Shown here one piece after another: positions 19,104-27,282 of a stretch of 64,000 bases of DNA; position 1 is the stretch's first letter; each line of letters opens with the position of its first letter. A model generated the notes under the pieces. The model did no database searches, had not been told where the DNA came from, and saw only the letters and a program-made list of their open reading frames with translations. The DNA is from Pelosinus fermentans DSM 17108 (GTDB lineage: Bacteria; Bacillota; Negativicutes; DSM-13327), in assembly GCF_000271485.2 (NCBI RefSeq), contig NZ_AKVN02000001.1, positions 4,904,501-4,968,500 of the forward strand, given 5' to 3'. Made by a program: the position numbers and the translations under genes.

Positions 19104-20083
19104 TGGAACAGACAGCGCTATTGGAAGTGCGTAATCTTAAAAAGTATTTCATTACCGACACCGATTTTTGGGGACGCCCTGCTTCTTACCTAAAAGCGGT
19201 AGATGACGTGAGTTTTTCCATTAAAAAAGGCAAGACTCTTGGCCTCGTGGGCGAAAGCGGCTGCGGCAAATCCACCACAGGAAAAACAATTCTTCAATTG
19301 TATAAACCTACCGCTGGAGAAATTCTCTTTCATGGAAAAAATATCAATCATCTAATGGAAGAAAAGAAATTGCGACGTGAAATGCAAATGATTTTTCAAG
19401 ATCCCTATGCATCGTTAAACCCTCGCATGACGGTAAGTGACATCGTCGGTGAGCCCCTGGACATCCACAGGTTAGCTTCCTCCGGGGAACGAAAAGAGAG
19501 AATTCTAAACCTCTTGCAAATGGTGGGACTCAGTGCAGAGCATACGAGCCGCTTTCCTCATGAGTTTAGCGGCGGACAACAGCAGCGAATCGGCATTGCC
19601 CGTGCATTGGCGGTAGAGCCAAGTTTTCTCATTTGCGATGAGCCGATTTCTGCCTTAGATGTTTCGATTCAAGCCCAAGTGGTTAATTTATTAGAACGCT
19701 TGCAGGACGAACTAGGACTGACTTATTTGTTTATTGCTCATGACCTAGCCATGGTAAAACATATCAGCAATAGGGTGGCGGTCATGTATCTCGGTAAAAT
19801 TGTGGAACTGGCCAATAGCGTTGAATTATACCGCAGACCTCAGCACCCTTATACTAAGGCATTGCTATCCGCTATACCCATTCCAGATCCGTTAGCAGAG
19901 GCCAATCGGCAGCGTATTCCCTTAACAGGCGATGTTCCAAGTCCTCTTAATCCTCCTGCCGGCTGCCGATTTTCCTCTCGCTGTCCCCACGTCATGACCT
20001 TATGTTCTGAGCAAGAACCCGTCTTGCAAGATATCGGAGCCGGTCACATGGCAGCATGCCATCTCATTTCAAAAAGCATTTAA
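19103..20083 (+). CDS. Oligopeptide/dipeptide ABC transporter ATPase (DppF/OppF-like)
   Basis: A 326 aa partner ATPase. Walker [10 protein letters not shown] (about 50), Q-loop FQDPYASLNPRM, signature FSGGQQQRIGIARAL, Walker B FLICDEPISALDVS and switch His in FIAHDLAM are intact. The C-terminal GCRFSSRCPHVMTLC extension mirrors that of the DppD-like subunit. Translationally coupled to it (TAATG overlap). Followed 26 bp later by the serine hydrolase gene. Confidence 0.94.
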   Translation: MEQTALLEVRNLKKYFITDTDFWGRPASYLKAVDDVSFSIKKGKTLGLVGESGCGKSTTGKTILQLYKPTAGEILFHGKNINHLMEEKKLRREMQMIFQDPYASLNPRMTVSDIVGEPLDIHRLASSGERKERILNLLQMVGLSAEHTSRFPHEFSGGQQQRIGIARALAVEPSFLICDEPISALDVSIQAQVVNLLERLQDELGLTYLFIAHDLAMVKHISNRVAVMYLGKIVELANSVELYRRPQHPYTKALLSAIPIPDPLAEANRQRIPLTGDVPSPLNPPAGCRFSSRCPHVMTLCSEQEPVLQDIGAGHMAACHLISKSI

Positions 20084-20109
20084 AAGACTCTACGATTTAG
20101 GAGAAAATA

Positions 20110-20901
20110 ATGAAAGAATTGCAAAAAAAAATCGAAGCTACCTTAGCAGCATACAGGGGCCGCTGGGGAATGGTGATTCTAAATCATTCCAGTGGACAGC
20201 ATTTCACAATAAACCCTGATATGGTCTTTCCCGCGGCAAGCATGATTAAAATTCCTATCATGTATGAAGCAATGCGCCAGGCAGCAGCCGGCAGAATCGA
20301 CCTTGAACAGCTTCTGATTGTAAAGGATGAACTGCGCGTAGATGGAGCTGGTATTCTAAAAGAACTGCGGCCCGGTATCTCTATGACGATTCGAGAACTT
20401 GTCACCTTAATGATTATCCTCAGTGATAATACGGCAACCAATATGCTCATTGATCTTCTTAGTATGAGCGCGATCAACCAAACCATGGAGCGTTTGGGAT
20501 TAAAATCAACAGTACTGCGCCGCCAAATGATGGATTTTGCCGCCGCCGCTGCAGGTCAGGAAAATAAAACCTCCTCAGCAGATATTATACGTTTATTAAC
20601 AATAATCTACGATCACTCCCATCTTCCTGCTGATTATGGCAAACTAATGATCGATATTTTATCCAGGCAGCAGGTTAGGGATAAATTGCCCTTCTTCCTA
20701 CCAGAAGAAATAGTAATTGCTCACAAAACAGGAACCCTCCCTGGGGTAGAACATGATGGAGGAATCCTCTTTTTACCCGGCGGTCCTTATATCATTTGCA
20801 TCATGACTGCTGATCTTCCCGCTAATGTAGAAGGACTTCAGCTAGTTGCCGCTCTTGGCAAGGTAATATACGAACATTTTGGGCTTGCTCAAATCAACTA
20901 A
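20110..20901 (+). CDS. Class A beta-lactamase-fold serine hydrolase (likely peptidoglycan-peptide hydrolase)
   Basis: A 263 aa protein of the class A beta-lactamase/transpeptidase-like fold. The catalytic SMIK (S-x-x-K) lies around residue 45, SDN around 105 and HKTG around 215. The omega-loop Glu of true class A enzymes (ExxLN) is not evident; the equivalent region reads RRQMMDFAAAAAGQENKTS. No clear signal peptide is visible. It sits between the transporter ATPases and the substrate-binding protein, with an LD-carboxypeptidase and an M20 hydrolase further down. A role in cleaving imported murein-type peptides is therefore more likely than antibiotic resistance (inference). RBS AGGAGAA. Confidence 0.82.
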   Translation: MKELQKKIEATLAAYRGRWGMVILNHSSGQHFTINPDMVFPAASMIKIPIMYEAMRQAAAGRIDLEQLLIVKDELRVDGAGILKELRPGISMTIRELVTLMIILSDNTATNMLIDLLSMSAINQTMERLGLKSTVLRRQMMDFAAAAAGQENKTSSADIIRLLTIIYDHSHLPADYGKLMIDILSRQQVRDKLPFFLPEEIVIAHKTGTLPGVEHDGGILFLPGGPYIICIMTADLPANVEGLQLVAALGKVIYEHFGLAQIN

Positions 20902-21023
20902 GATTCTCTAGCAAGTCATTCATTCCTGATAGGACAGTAACTATGAGCATAACTAACTTTTGCCTGCTTACAGCTATATAGCTGTTTTTGAAAATTTTAT
21001 TTTGACACTAAGGGGGAAAAACA

Positions 21024-22616
21024 ATGTATAAGAAAATCCTTCTAGCTATGATGATGCTAGTAATGCTCCTTAGCCTAACGGTAGGCTGCAGTAAATCGGA
21101 CAGCAACGAGCAGGTGCTTCGCTATGCCTTAGAGGCAGAACCGGCAACCTTAGATCCTGCTAAGTCCACAGCCATTCCAGAATCCCTAGTCGAACTGCAG
21201 ATTTTTGAAGGTCTGACCCGCCTGGATGCAAAAGACCAACCTGCAGCTGGCGTGGCCGAACGCTGGGAGGTTACTCCTGATGGTCTTAAATATGTTTTTT
21301 ATTTACGCCAGAATGCAAAATGGTCCAATGGTGATCCTGTAACTGCAGGGGATTTTGAGTTTGCCTGGAAGCGAGTCTTAAATCCGGAGTTTGCTTCTGA
21401 AAATGCCTATATGTTATTCTCCATAAAAAACGCCCAAGCCTACAATGAAAAGAAAACAGCAGCTGATACTGTAGGAGTGAAAGCCCTAAATGAGCATACC
21501 CTGGAAGTAACCTTAGAAAAACCTACAGCCTATTTTCTAAGTTTAGCAGCCTTTCATGCCTTTTATCCAGTTCATCCAAAAACAATAACTGCCAGTCCTG
21601 ACAAATGGGCCAACGAAGTGAATACCTTAGTTGGTAATGGTCCCTTCAAAATAATCAATTGGGTTCACAGTGGTCAAATTCATTTTGCGAAAAATGATCA
21701 GTACTGGGATGCAGCGGCTGTGAAATTAACAAAAATGGAATGGCCAATTAGTGATTCTCAATCTACCCGGCTGTCGCTGATCGAAAATAAACAGGTTGAT
21801 ATGATGGTGGAACCGCCTGTTGTAGAGCATGACCGCCTGAATAAAGAGGGACTTCTCCAAATAGCACCTTACTTAGGCACCTATTACTATGTATTTAATA
21901 CCCAAAAAGCTCCCTTTGACAATCCTAAAGTACGTAAAGCTCTTACCTTGGGCATTAATCGCGATGCACTCGTAAAAAATGTAATCAAAGGCGGGAAAAA
22001 ACCAGCTTATGCTTGGGTGGCGCCAGGTCTTACGAATCCTTCTACTGGTAAAGATTTTCGTGAAGAAGGCGGAAATTATACCATTGAAGATATCGAGTCA
22101 GCTAAAAATCTGTTGACGGAAGCCGGCTACCCCGGCGGACAAGGATTGCCTCCCATTACTATTCTGTTTAATACTGGCGAGATGCATAAATCCATTGCCG
22201 AAGCGATTCAAGAAATGTGGAAACAGAACTTGGGTGTATCCGCGAGCTTAACCAATCAGGAATCAAAAGTATTCTTAGAATCACGAACCCAAGGTGAATT
22301 CCAAGTTGCCCGGGCTTCCTGGGTCGGTGACTATGCAGATCCCATGACCTTTATGGATGTATTTAAAGATCCCGGCAATGATGCCAAATACAAGAATCCA
22401 GCATATAATAACCTGATCGAAACTGCCCAATCCACAATGGATCAAAGCCTTCGCATGCAGGCCATGCATGATGGAGAGAAAGTTCTCTTTGATGATGCAG
22501 TGATCCTTCCCATTTACTACACAACCCAGCCATATGTGGCGAGACCCTATGTAAAAGGCTATTTCTGGTCTGTACTTGGTCTTGCTGATTTCAAAACTGC
22601 ATATATAGAGAAGTAA
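21024..22616 (+). CDS. Peptide-binding lipoprotein of the ABC transporter (OppA/DppE-like, SBP family 5)
   Basis: A 530 aa family 5 solute-binding protein. It has a lipoprotein signal (MYKKILLAMMMLVMLLSLTV) with lipobox LTVGC, so the mature protein starts at Cys22 and is anchored to the outer face of the inner membrane. EPATLDPAKS near the N-terminus, the WSNGDPVTAGDFEFAWKRV segment and the C-terminal PIYYTTQPYV are typical. It delivers peptides to the DppBC-like channel. RBS AAGGGGGAAA. The 122 bp gap before it may hold an internal promoter. Confidence 0.93.
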   Translation: MYKKILLAMMMLVMLLSLTVGCSKSDSNEQVLRYALEAEPATLDPAKSTAIPESLVELQIFEGLTRLDAKDQPAAGVAERWEVTPDGLKYVFYLRQNAKWSNGDPVTAGDFEFAWKRVLNPEFASENAYMLFSIKNAQAYNEKKTAADTVGVKALNEHTLEVTLEKPTAYFLSLAAFHAFYPVHPKTITASPDKWANEVNTLVGNGPFKIINWVHSGQIHFAKNDQYWDAAAVKLTKMEWPISDSQSTRLSLIENKQVDMMVEPPVVEHDRLNKEGLLQIAPYLGTYYYVFNTQKAPFDNPKVRKALTLGINRDALVKNVIKGGKKPAYAWVAPGLTNPSTGKDFREEGGNYTIEDIESAKNLLTEAGYPGGQGLPPITILFNTGEMHKSIAEAIQEMWKQNLGVSASLTNQESKVFLESRTQGEFQVARASWVGDYADPMTFMDVFKDPGNDAKYKNPAYNNLIETAQSTMDQSLRMQAMHDGEKVLFDDAVILPIYYTTQPYVARPYVKGYFWSVLGLADFKTAYIEK

Positions 22617-22649
22617 GAAAATACTGCGCGTTAAAAATAAGATCTTTTG

Positions 22650-22734
22650 AAACGCGAAGATGCGAAGAAGAGGAAGAACACGAAGTAAACATACTCGACC
22701 TCTTAACTTCGCCTCTTCGCGCCTTCGCGTTTCG
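22650..22734. repeat. Interspersed inverted repeat, copy 4
   Basis: Left arm GAAACGCGAAGATGCGAAGA, right arm TCTTCGCGCCTTCGCGTTTC: the GCGAAG-type subfamily. It supplies the only upstream ATG (22660) in the LD-carboxypeptidase reading frame, which would add 37 repeat-derived residues unlike the family. Confidence 0.75.
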
Positions 22735-22770
22735 TATTTTTGCTCAAAAAATTATATAGGAGGTGATCTT

Positions 22771-23721
22771 ATTTTTTCTATTCCTCAAATTAAACCGAAG
22801 CGCCTTTTGCCTGGAGACACGATCGGTGTGGTTGCTCCCGCCAGCCCTGGGGATGAAGAGTCCACCCTGGCAGGTATCGCATGGTTAGAAGCACAAGGCT
22901 TTTATGTTCATCTAGGTAAAACAGTCGACCAAACCTTCGGATATTTAGCAGGAGCAGATGCCTTGCGGGCAGCGGATATCAATACGATGTTTGCATCACC
23001 TGCCATTGACGGCATTATTTGCTTGCGGGGCGGCTATGGTACCATGCGGCTATTGGAATTATTAGACTATGACATGATACGCACCCATCCTAAAGTATTT
23101 GTTGGCTATAGTGATATAACCGCCCTGCACACAAGTATCAGGCAAAAGACAGGTCTCGTTACCTTTCACGGCCCCATGGTGGGATCCGATATGGGCAAAG
23201 GTCTGTCGGATTATACTTGGGACTATTTATCCCGAGCGATTACCGTTTCTGCGCCTCTCGGTTCCATTCTAAACCCTGCTGATTCATTGCCGCCCAGCTT
23301 TATCGCCCAGGGAGAGGCCCAGGGACAACTGACAGGAGGAAACTTAAGCCTCATTACCGCCACTCTTGGAACCCCTTATGAAATTGATACCCGGGGGAAA
23401 ATTCTGTGTCTGGAAGAAGTCGCGGAAGCCCCCTACCGCATAGACCGAATGCTGACCCAATTGCTGTTAGCTGGTAAACTGCAAGATACAGCAGGAATTG
23501 TATTCGATGTATGCGCCAACTGTGAATTAGAATTAGAACCTCCTGACTTCACTGTGGAAGAAGTCTTGCGGGATCGTTTAGGAGATTTACAAAAACCCGT
23601 CCTCTATCATTTGCATTTTGGGCATACTGCTGATAAAGCAACGCTTCCATTAGGAGTCACAGGGGTACTCAATTCTTTTTTAAACAACTTCGAAATTATT
23701 GAAACCGCCACTACGAATTAA
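22771..23721 (+). CDS. LD-carboxypeptidase, peptidase family S66 (apparent ATT start)
   Basis: A 316 aa (from ATT) S66 peptidase that removes the terminal D-Ala from murein tetrapeptides in the cytoplasm, a step of cell-wall recycling. Visible: N-terminal LLPGDTIGVVAPASPG, nucleophile Ser in FVGYSDITALH, catalytic Glu in ILCLEEVAEAPYRIDR, and His in LHFGHTADKATLPLG. The frame is open from an ATG at 22660, but those 37 codons are repeat DNA. A perfect anti-16S match AGGAGGTGATC ends just before ATT at 22771, and no ATG, GTG or TTG lies between the repeat and the conserved LLPGD segment. I take ATT as the start. Second-last gene of the presumed muropeptide operon. Confidence 0.88.
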   Translation: MFSIPQIKPKRLLPGDTIGVVAPASPGDEESTLAGIAWLEAQGFYVHLGKTVDQTFGYLAGADALRAADINTMFASPAIDGIICLRGGYGTMRLLELLDYDMIRTHPKVFVGYSDITALHTSIRQKTGLVTFHGPMVGSDMGKGLSDYTWDYLSRAITVSAPLGSILNPADSLPPSFIAQGEAQGQLTGGNLSLITATLGTPYEIDTRGKILCLEEVAEAPYRIDRMLTQLLLAGKLQDTAGIVFDVCANCELELEPPDFTVEEVLRDRLGDLQKPVLYHLHFGHTADKATLPLGVTGVLNSFLNNFEIIETATTN

Positions 23722-23750
23722 AGACTGGGGAACTGAGGTGAAAGACAATC

Positions 23751-24875
23751 ATGGATAAAAAAGTATGGAAAGAACAAGTCATTGCCGCAGTGGATGCCAT
23801 GGCTCCAGAGCTTATTGATATGAGCCTGTTCTTACACAAAAATCCTGAACTGAGCGGTCAGGAATACCAGGCAGCTCAACGACTTATCAGCGCAGCTGAA
23901 AAGCGAGGTTTTCTTGCAAAAAAAAATATTAGCGGTTACGAAACGGCCTTTATTGCCCGCAAAGGAACTACCGGACCTAAAATTGCTTTTCTCGCTGAAT
24001 ATGATGCGCTGCCAGGACTAGGTCACGCCTGCGGACACAATCTCATTGCTGCTATGAGCTGGGGTGCAGCAGCAGCATTTGCAGCGGTGGCAAAAGACCG
24101 GGCCGTTTCCTATTTGATTGGCTGCCCTGCAGAGGAGACCAGCGGTGCTAAAGTCTCCATGGCTGCCGATGGTATCTTTGATGACTTAAGGGCAGCCCTC
24201 ATTATTCATCCTGGAGACAGTAACAACATGGGGGGCACGTCTTATGCCACTCATCCCTTAAAAGTAACCTTTCACGGACGCCCTGCCCATGTAGCCAGCA
24301 AAACAAATAAAGGGGTTAACGCTTTAGATGCCCTTATCATGTTTTATCAGGGCATTAAACCCTTACGCCAAACCTTTACGCAAGAAACCATCTTAGCAGG
24401 AATTATCACCAAAGGAGGAACAGCTCCTAACATTGTAACGGATGAGGCAGAAGGGAAATTCACCATACGGGCTTTATCATCTCACTATTTGGAAGAAACC
24501 GTTATTCCTGCCGTACGAAGGCTGGCTGATGGCATCGCACTTGCTACAAATACAAAGGTTGAAGCTGTACATTATGAGCCTTTGTTCAAAGAGCTGATCA
24601 ATGATCCTGAGTTAATGAAATTCTTCCAAGAAAATATGACCTTGCTGGGTGAAAAAATTACCCTGTTAGAACCAAATGATGCCGATGGCTCCACCGATGT
24701 GGGTAATGTCAGTCATGCGGCACCTACCATCCATCCCGATATTTTCATTGGAAGCAGCCTTTCAGCACACACCCCGGAATTTGCCGCAGCAACAGGATCA
24801 CCCTATGCTCAGGAGCGATTATTAATAGGAGCGAAAGCGATGGCCATGACGGCTATTGATCTGCTTGATTTATAG
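23751..24875 (+). CDS. M20 family amidohydrolase (AbgB/M20D-like)
   Basis: A 374 aa zinc amidohydrolase of the M20 family. Metal-binding segments: AEYDALPGLGHACGHNL (about 80-97), the catalytic EET (ATP-free) segment GCPAEETSGAK (about 125), and a C-terminal SAHTPEFA-type His. GHPAHVASKTNKGVNALDA-like dimerisation features (here GRPAHVASKTNKGVN) are typical. Relatives hydrolyse p-aminobenzoyl-glutamate or N-acyl amino acids and dipeptides. As the last gene of the peptide-uptake operon it may split the final dipeptide or amide. Followed by repeat copy 5. Confidence 0.88.
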   Translation: MDKKVWKEQVIAAVDAMAPELIDMSLFLHKNPELSGQEYQAAQRLISAAEKRGFLAKKNISGYETAFIARKGTTGPKIAFLAEYDALPGLGHACGHNLIAAMSWGAAAAFAAVAKDRAVSYLIGCPAEETSGAKVSMAADGIFDDLRAALIIHPGDSNNMGGTSYATHPLKVTFHGRPAHVASKTNKGVNALDALIMFYQGIKPLRQTFTQETILAGIITKGGTAPNIVTDEAEGKFTIRALSSHYLEETVIPAVRRLADGIALATNTKVEAVHYEPLFKELINDPELMKFFQENMTLLGEKITLLEPNDADGSTDVGNVSHAAPTIHPDIFIGSSLSAHTPEFAAATGSPYAQERLLIGAKAMAMTAIDLLDL

Positions 24876-24910
24876 AGATTATATTTGCTATTACTAAAAA
24901 AATAAACATT

Positions 24911-25006
24911 TTGAACCGCGAAGGCGCGAAGACGGTGAAGAACAGGTCGGAATGTCCATACGATTCCGACCTGTTCTTTGTGTTTCTTCGCGACCTTCGC
25001 GGTTCA
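24911..25006. repeat. Interspersed inverted repeat, copy 5 (hairpin between convergent genes)
   Basis: Outer arms TTGAACCGCGAAGGCGCGAA and CGCGACCTTCGCGGTTCA, with an inner stem GAACAGGTCGGAAT/ATTCCGACCTGTTC. The whole element can fold into a long hairpin. It lies between the convergent M20 and cblS genes and could terminate both. Confidence 0.8.
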
Positions 25007-25018
25007 TTATCTTTTTTA

Positions 25019-25768
25019 TTAACGCTTTACATGTCGAAGCATTCCAATTACTTCGATACTTCCCGGAAGATCCATTTGATAGAATAAAGCCTCTTCCATT
25101 GCTGCTACAACTACAGTACTTGGTCCTGCAGATTTATGAATATCGATTTGTATCCCACTATGTAAAACCAATTGCATATTATTATTTTCAGCTAACTGAT
25201 TCGCCTCATACAAGATTCCTTTAGAACCTACAGGAACCAATTCATATACACGTTCAGAGCCAAGCAACGTTTTTATCAATTGATAACCGGCGATACCCCC
25301 TTTTTCACTTTTTAGTACTTCTTCTCCAACTTTGGGTTTCCCAATAGTGATCAGCAAAGCATCCTGCTTAACATTATTCACTTTTAGATTTTTATTCTCA
25401 ACAATTCCTACCGCAGTAACTCCAAAACCAGTTGCAAAAGTTGCAAAATTTTCTTCTGTACTTCCCGTCAATACAATCTTACCTATCCCAGCCTCTTCTA
25501 ATTCTTCTTCAATACCGGCTATGATCTTCTTACCTGTGACTTCCATTTCATTGCAAATGGTATTAGCCAAACAAACAACCTCTGCCCCTGAACACAGAAT
25601 CTCAAAAAGAGCAACTCTTGCGGTGTACTTTCCAGTAACAAAAGGCGAAACCTTAAGAACATCATACTCTTTCATTCCGATTCCGCCACAGCTGTCACAA
25701 GCAACTACTATGGTTTTTTCCTGATCCAAATCAATCAACGTCAAATCTCTTACTTTTTGTACCTTCAT
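25019..25768 (-). CDS. cblS: Alpha-ribazole kinase, AIR synthase/ThiL-related (CblS)
   Basis: A 249 aa protein of the AIR-synthase-related fold (ACDSCGGIGMKEYD near the N-terminus, VLTGSTEENFATFATGFG mid-protein). In Listeria and Geobacillus, CblS phosphorylates alpha-ribazole to alpha-ribazole phosphate, allowing salvage of the lower-ligand nucleoside of cobalamin when CobT is absent. The identification rests on the fold together with the ECF-type membrane gene overlapping it by four bases (ATGA), the known cblT-cblS arrangement. No cobalamin riboswitch was seen upstream. Confidence 0.78.
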   Translation of the reverse strand: MKVQKVRDLTLIDLDQEKTIVVACDSCGGIGMKEYDVLKVSPFVTGKYTARVALFEILCSGAEVVCLANTICNEMEVTGKKIIAGIEEELEEAGIGKIVLTGSTEENFATFATGFGVTAVGIVENKNLKVNNVKQDALLITIGKPKVGEEVLKSEKGGIAGYQLIKTLLGSERVYELVPVGSKGILYEANQLAENNNMQLVLHSGIQIDIHKSAGPSTVVVAAMEEALFYQMDLPGSIEVIGMLRHVKR

Positions 25769-26280
25769 ATCTTCTTCCTAACCTTTTTTATCCTATTGGG
25801 CAGCAACTTATATACAAGGCATGCAAGGACAATATTAAGTGCCGCAACTCCTGACACCACAGGCAAAAGCGTTATCATTCCTGCTAGCCCGATTGCCGGA
25901 AGCAGCAATGGAGTCAGCATGAGCAGTGAGACTGGTCCATTCATAATAACTCCCAAGACGCCCGCTAGGGTGATTGCTTTTAGAGAAAAATCCTCTTCCT
26001 CTGCCACCTTGCGGTAAACAAGACTAAAAATTACCATTGTTGCTGCCATATCGATCATAATGACAATATGAACAGGAAAAGATAATGGAAATCCAGACAG
26101 CAGCGCAGTCAAAAAATGTCCTATCATACCAATGAAAGCACCATAGACCGGACCAAGCAGCAATGCTCCCAAAAAGCCCGGCATAGAGTCAAAAGCAATG
26201 CTCCCCATAATCTTAATATTAGCTCCAATAAAGCTCAATGTAATAAATAGAGCCGCCGAGACGATTTCTTTTGTCTTCAA
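25765..26280 (-). CDS. cblT: ECF-type substrate-binding membrane protein, alpha-ribazole transporter (CblT)
   Basis: A 171 aa membrane protein with five to six hydrophobic segments, the size and layout of ECF transporter S components. FGLLLLGPVYGAFIGMIGHF-like loop (here LLGPVYGAFIGMIGHFLTAL) and SLPGFLGA-like N-terminal features match the CblT family. CblT imports alpha-ribazole for phosphorylation by CblS, encoded immediately downstream with a 4 bp overlap. No EcfA/EcfT genes are nearby, so shared energising modules would be needed if it works as an ECF importer. Confidence 0.78.
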   Translation of the reverse strand: MKTKEIVSAALFITLSFIGANIKIMGSIAFDSMPGFLGALLLGPVYGAFIGMIGHFLTALLSGFPLSFPVHIVIMIDMAATMVIFSLVYRKVAEEEDFSLKAITLAGVLGVIMNGPVSLLMLTPLLLPAIGLAGMITLLPVVSGVAALNIVLACLVYKLLPNRIKKVRKKI

Positions 26281-26337
26281 TTTTCTTCTCCCGCTTTCTA
26301 TATACTAAAAAATAACTATGATTCTGAAATTCTTATC

Positions 26338-27186
26338 TTACGGAAATAAATATTTTAATTTAGTTAGTTTAAAAAGGAGACCGGTTAAGGGTAGTGCCAG
26401 CACGGAAACTAAGATGAGATGGACTGCTGAAATGTTTCCCCCAGAGGGAACAAAAATATGATATTGCCCAAGAAACCAGTTGAATAGAACTAAAATAACG
26501 ATCCCCATTAGCCGATAACGAAATCGTAATTCCAGGCCGATACACATCGTAATAATCATACTAGTGATCATTAAATGGAGAGCGAAAAAAAGCTGATGAT
26601 CTTTCTCTGAATCTAAGAACCAATTAACATGAAATCTGAATAATTGTCCCCCTTTATTCAGAGTAAAGACTATTAAGTTGTGGATGAATGCATATATCAT
26701 ATAAATGGTAAGGAGCCTAAAAGCTAAAGAAGGCTCCTTGTCATGCAGCCCTCGCCAAATCCATCTGCTAATTGCATAAAGAATGCAAAGCCCAATCCCA
26801 GTATAAAAAGATTTCCACCAGAAGTGCTGATAGATTCCTATTTCTGTAAAATACCAGTCAATCCCCGTAAAAACAGCCGCAATACCAATTATATGGTTCC
26901 AGGAAATTGAAAAAGCATTGATTGCAACAGCAGAAGCCGGTACAATCAATGTATTGGATATATAGGAGCCTAAGTAGTTATCCAGCCTTGCATCCTGCAA
27001 AATACCAGGTAAGTATTGATATCCATTCAATACGATTAAAACGATGATCTCAAAGGGGTGAATCACAGCACTTGTCTGCAAATGCAATACTAAAATTTTC
27101 CAGTCCCTTTTATAAATGAACGATGCTGTTACAAGAACCAGGCTTATGATGATTAATCCATAGTACCAATAAGCAGAAGGCAACAT
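26338..27186 (-). CDS. Unknown multi-pass membrane protein, upstream of cblT
   Basis: A 282 aa hydrophobic protein with about eight predicted membrane segments and aromatic-rich loops (GIDWYFTEIGIYQHFWWKSF). It resembles uncharacterised Bacillus/clostridial membrane proteins, but I cannot name a family. It is 57 bp upstream of cblT on the same strand and probably co-transcribed, so a link to cobamide precursor uptake is possible but unproven. No catalytic motif is visible. Confidence 0.7.
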   Translation of the reverse strand: MLPSAYWYYGLIIISLVLVTASFIYKRDWKILVLHLQTSAVIHPFEIIVLIVLNGYQYLPGILQDARLDNYLGSYISNTLIVPASAVAINAFSISWNHIIGIAAVFTGIDWYFTEIGIYQHFWWKSFYTGIGLCILYAISRWIWRGLHDKEPSLAFRLLTIYMIYAFIHNLIVFTLNKGGQLFRFHVNWFLDSEKDHQLFFALHLMITSMIITMCIGLELRFRYRLMGIVILVLFNWFLGQYHIFVPSGGNISAVHLILVSVLALPLTGLLFKLTKLKYLFP

Positions 27187-27282
27187 TCCATCCCCTCACC
27201 TTTTAATATCGCTATGCGATCATTGATACTATTACCTGATTGGGATGAAATTAAACAATCCAAATACAGTTAAAAATAATTC

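Noticed and set aside
20110-20901. Acquired beta-lactam resistance gene
   Set aside because: The omega-loop Glu is not visible and the operon context is peptide catabolism.
22660-22770. N-terminal extension of the LD-carboxypeptidase
   Set aside because: These 37 codons are the right-hand copy of an interspersed repeat; the perfect RBS lies after them.
26281-27282. Cobalamin riboswitch for cblTS
   Set aside because: The intergenic spaces are too short (57 and 96 bp) and show no B12-box-like segment.
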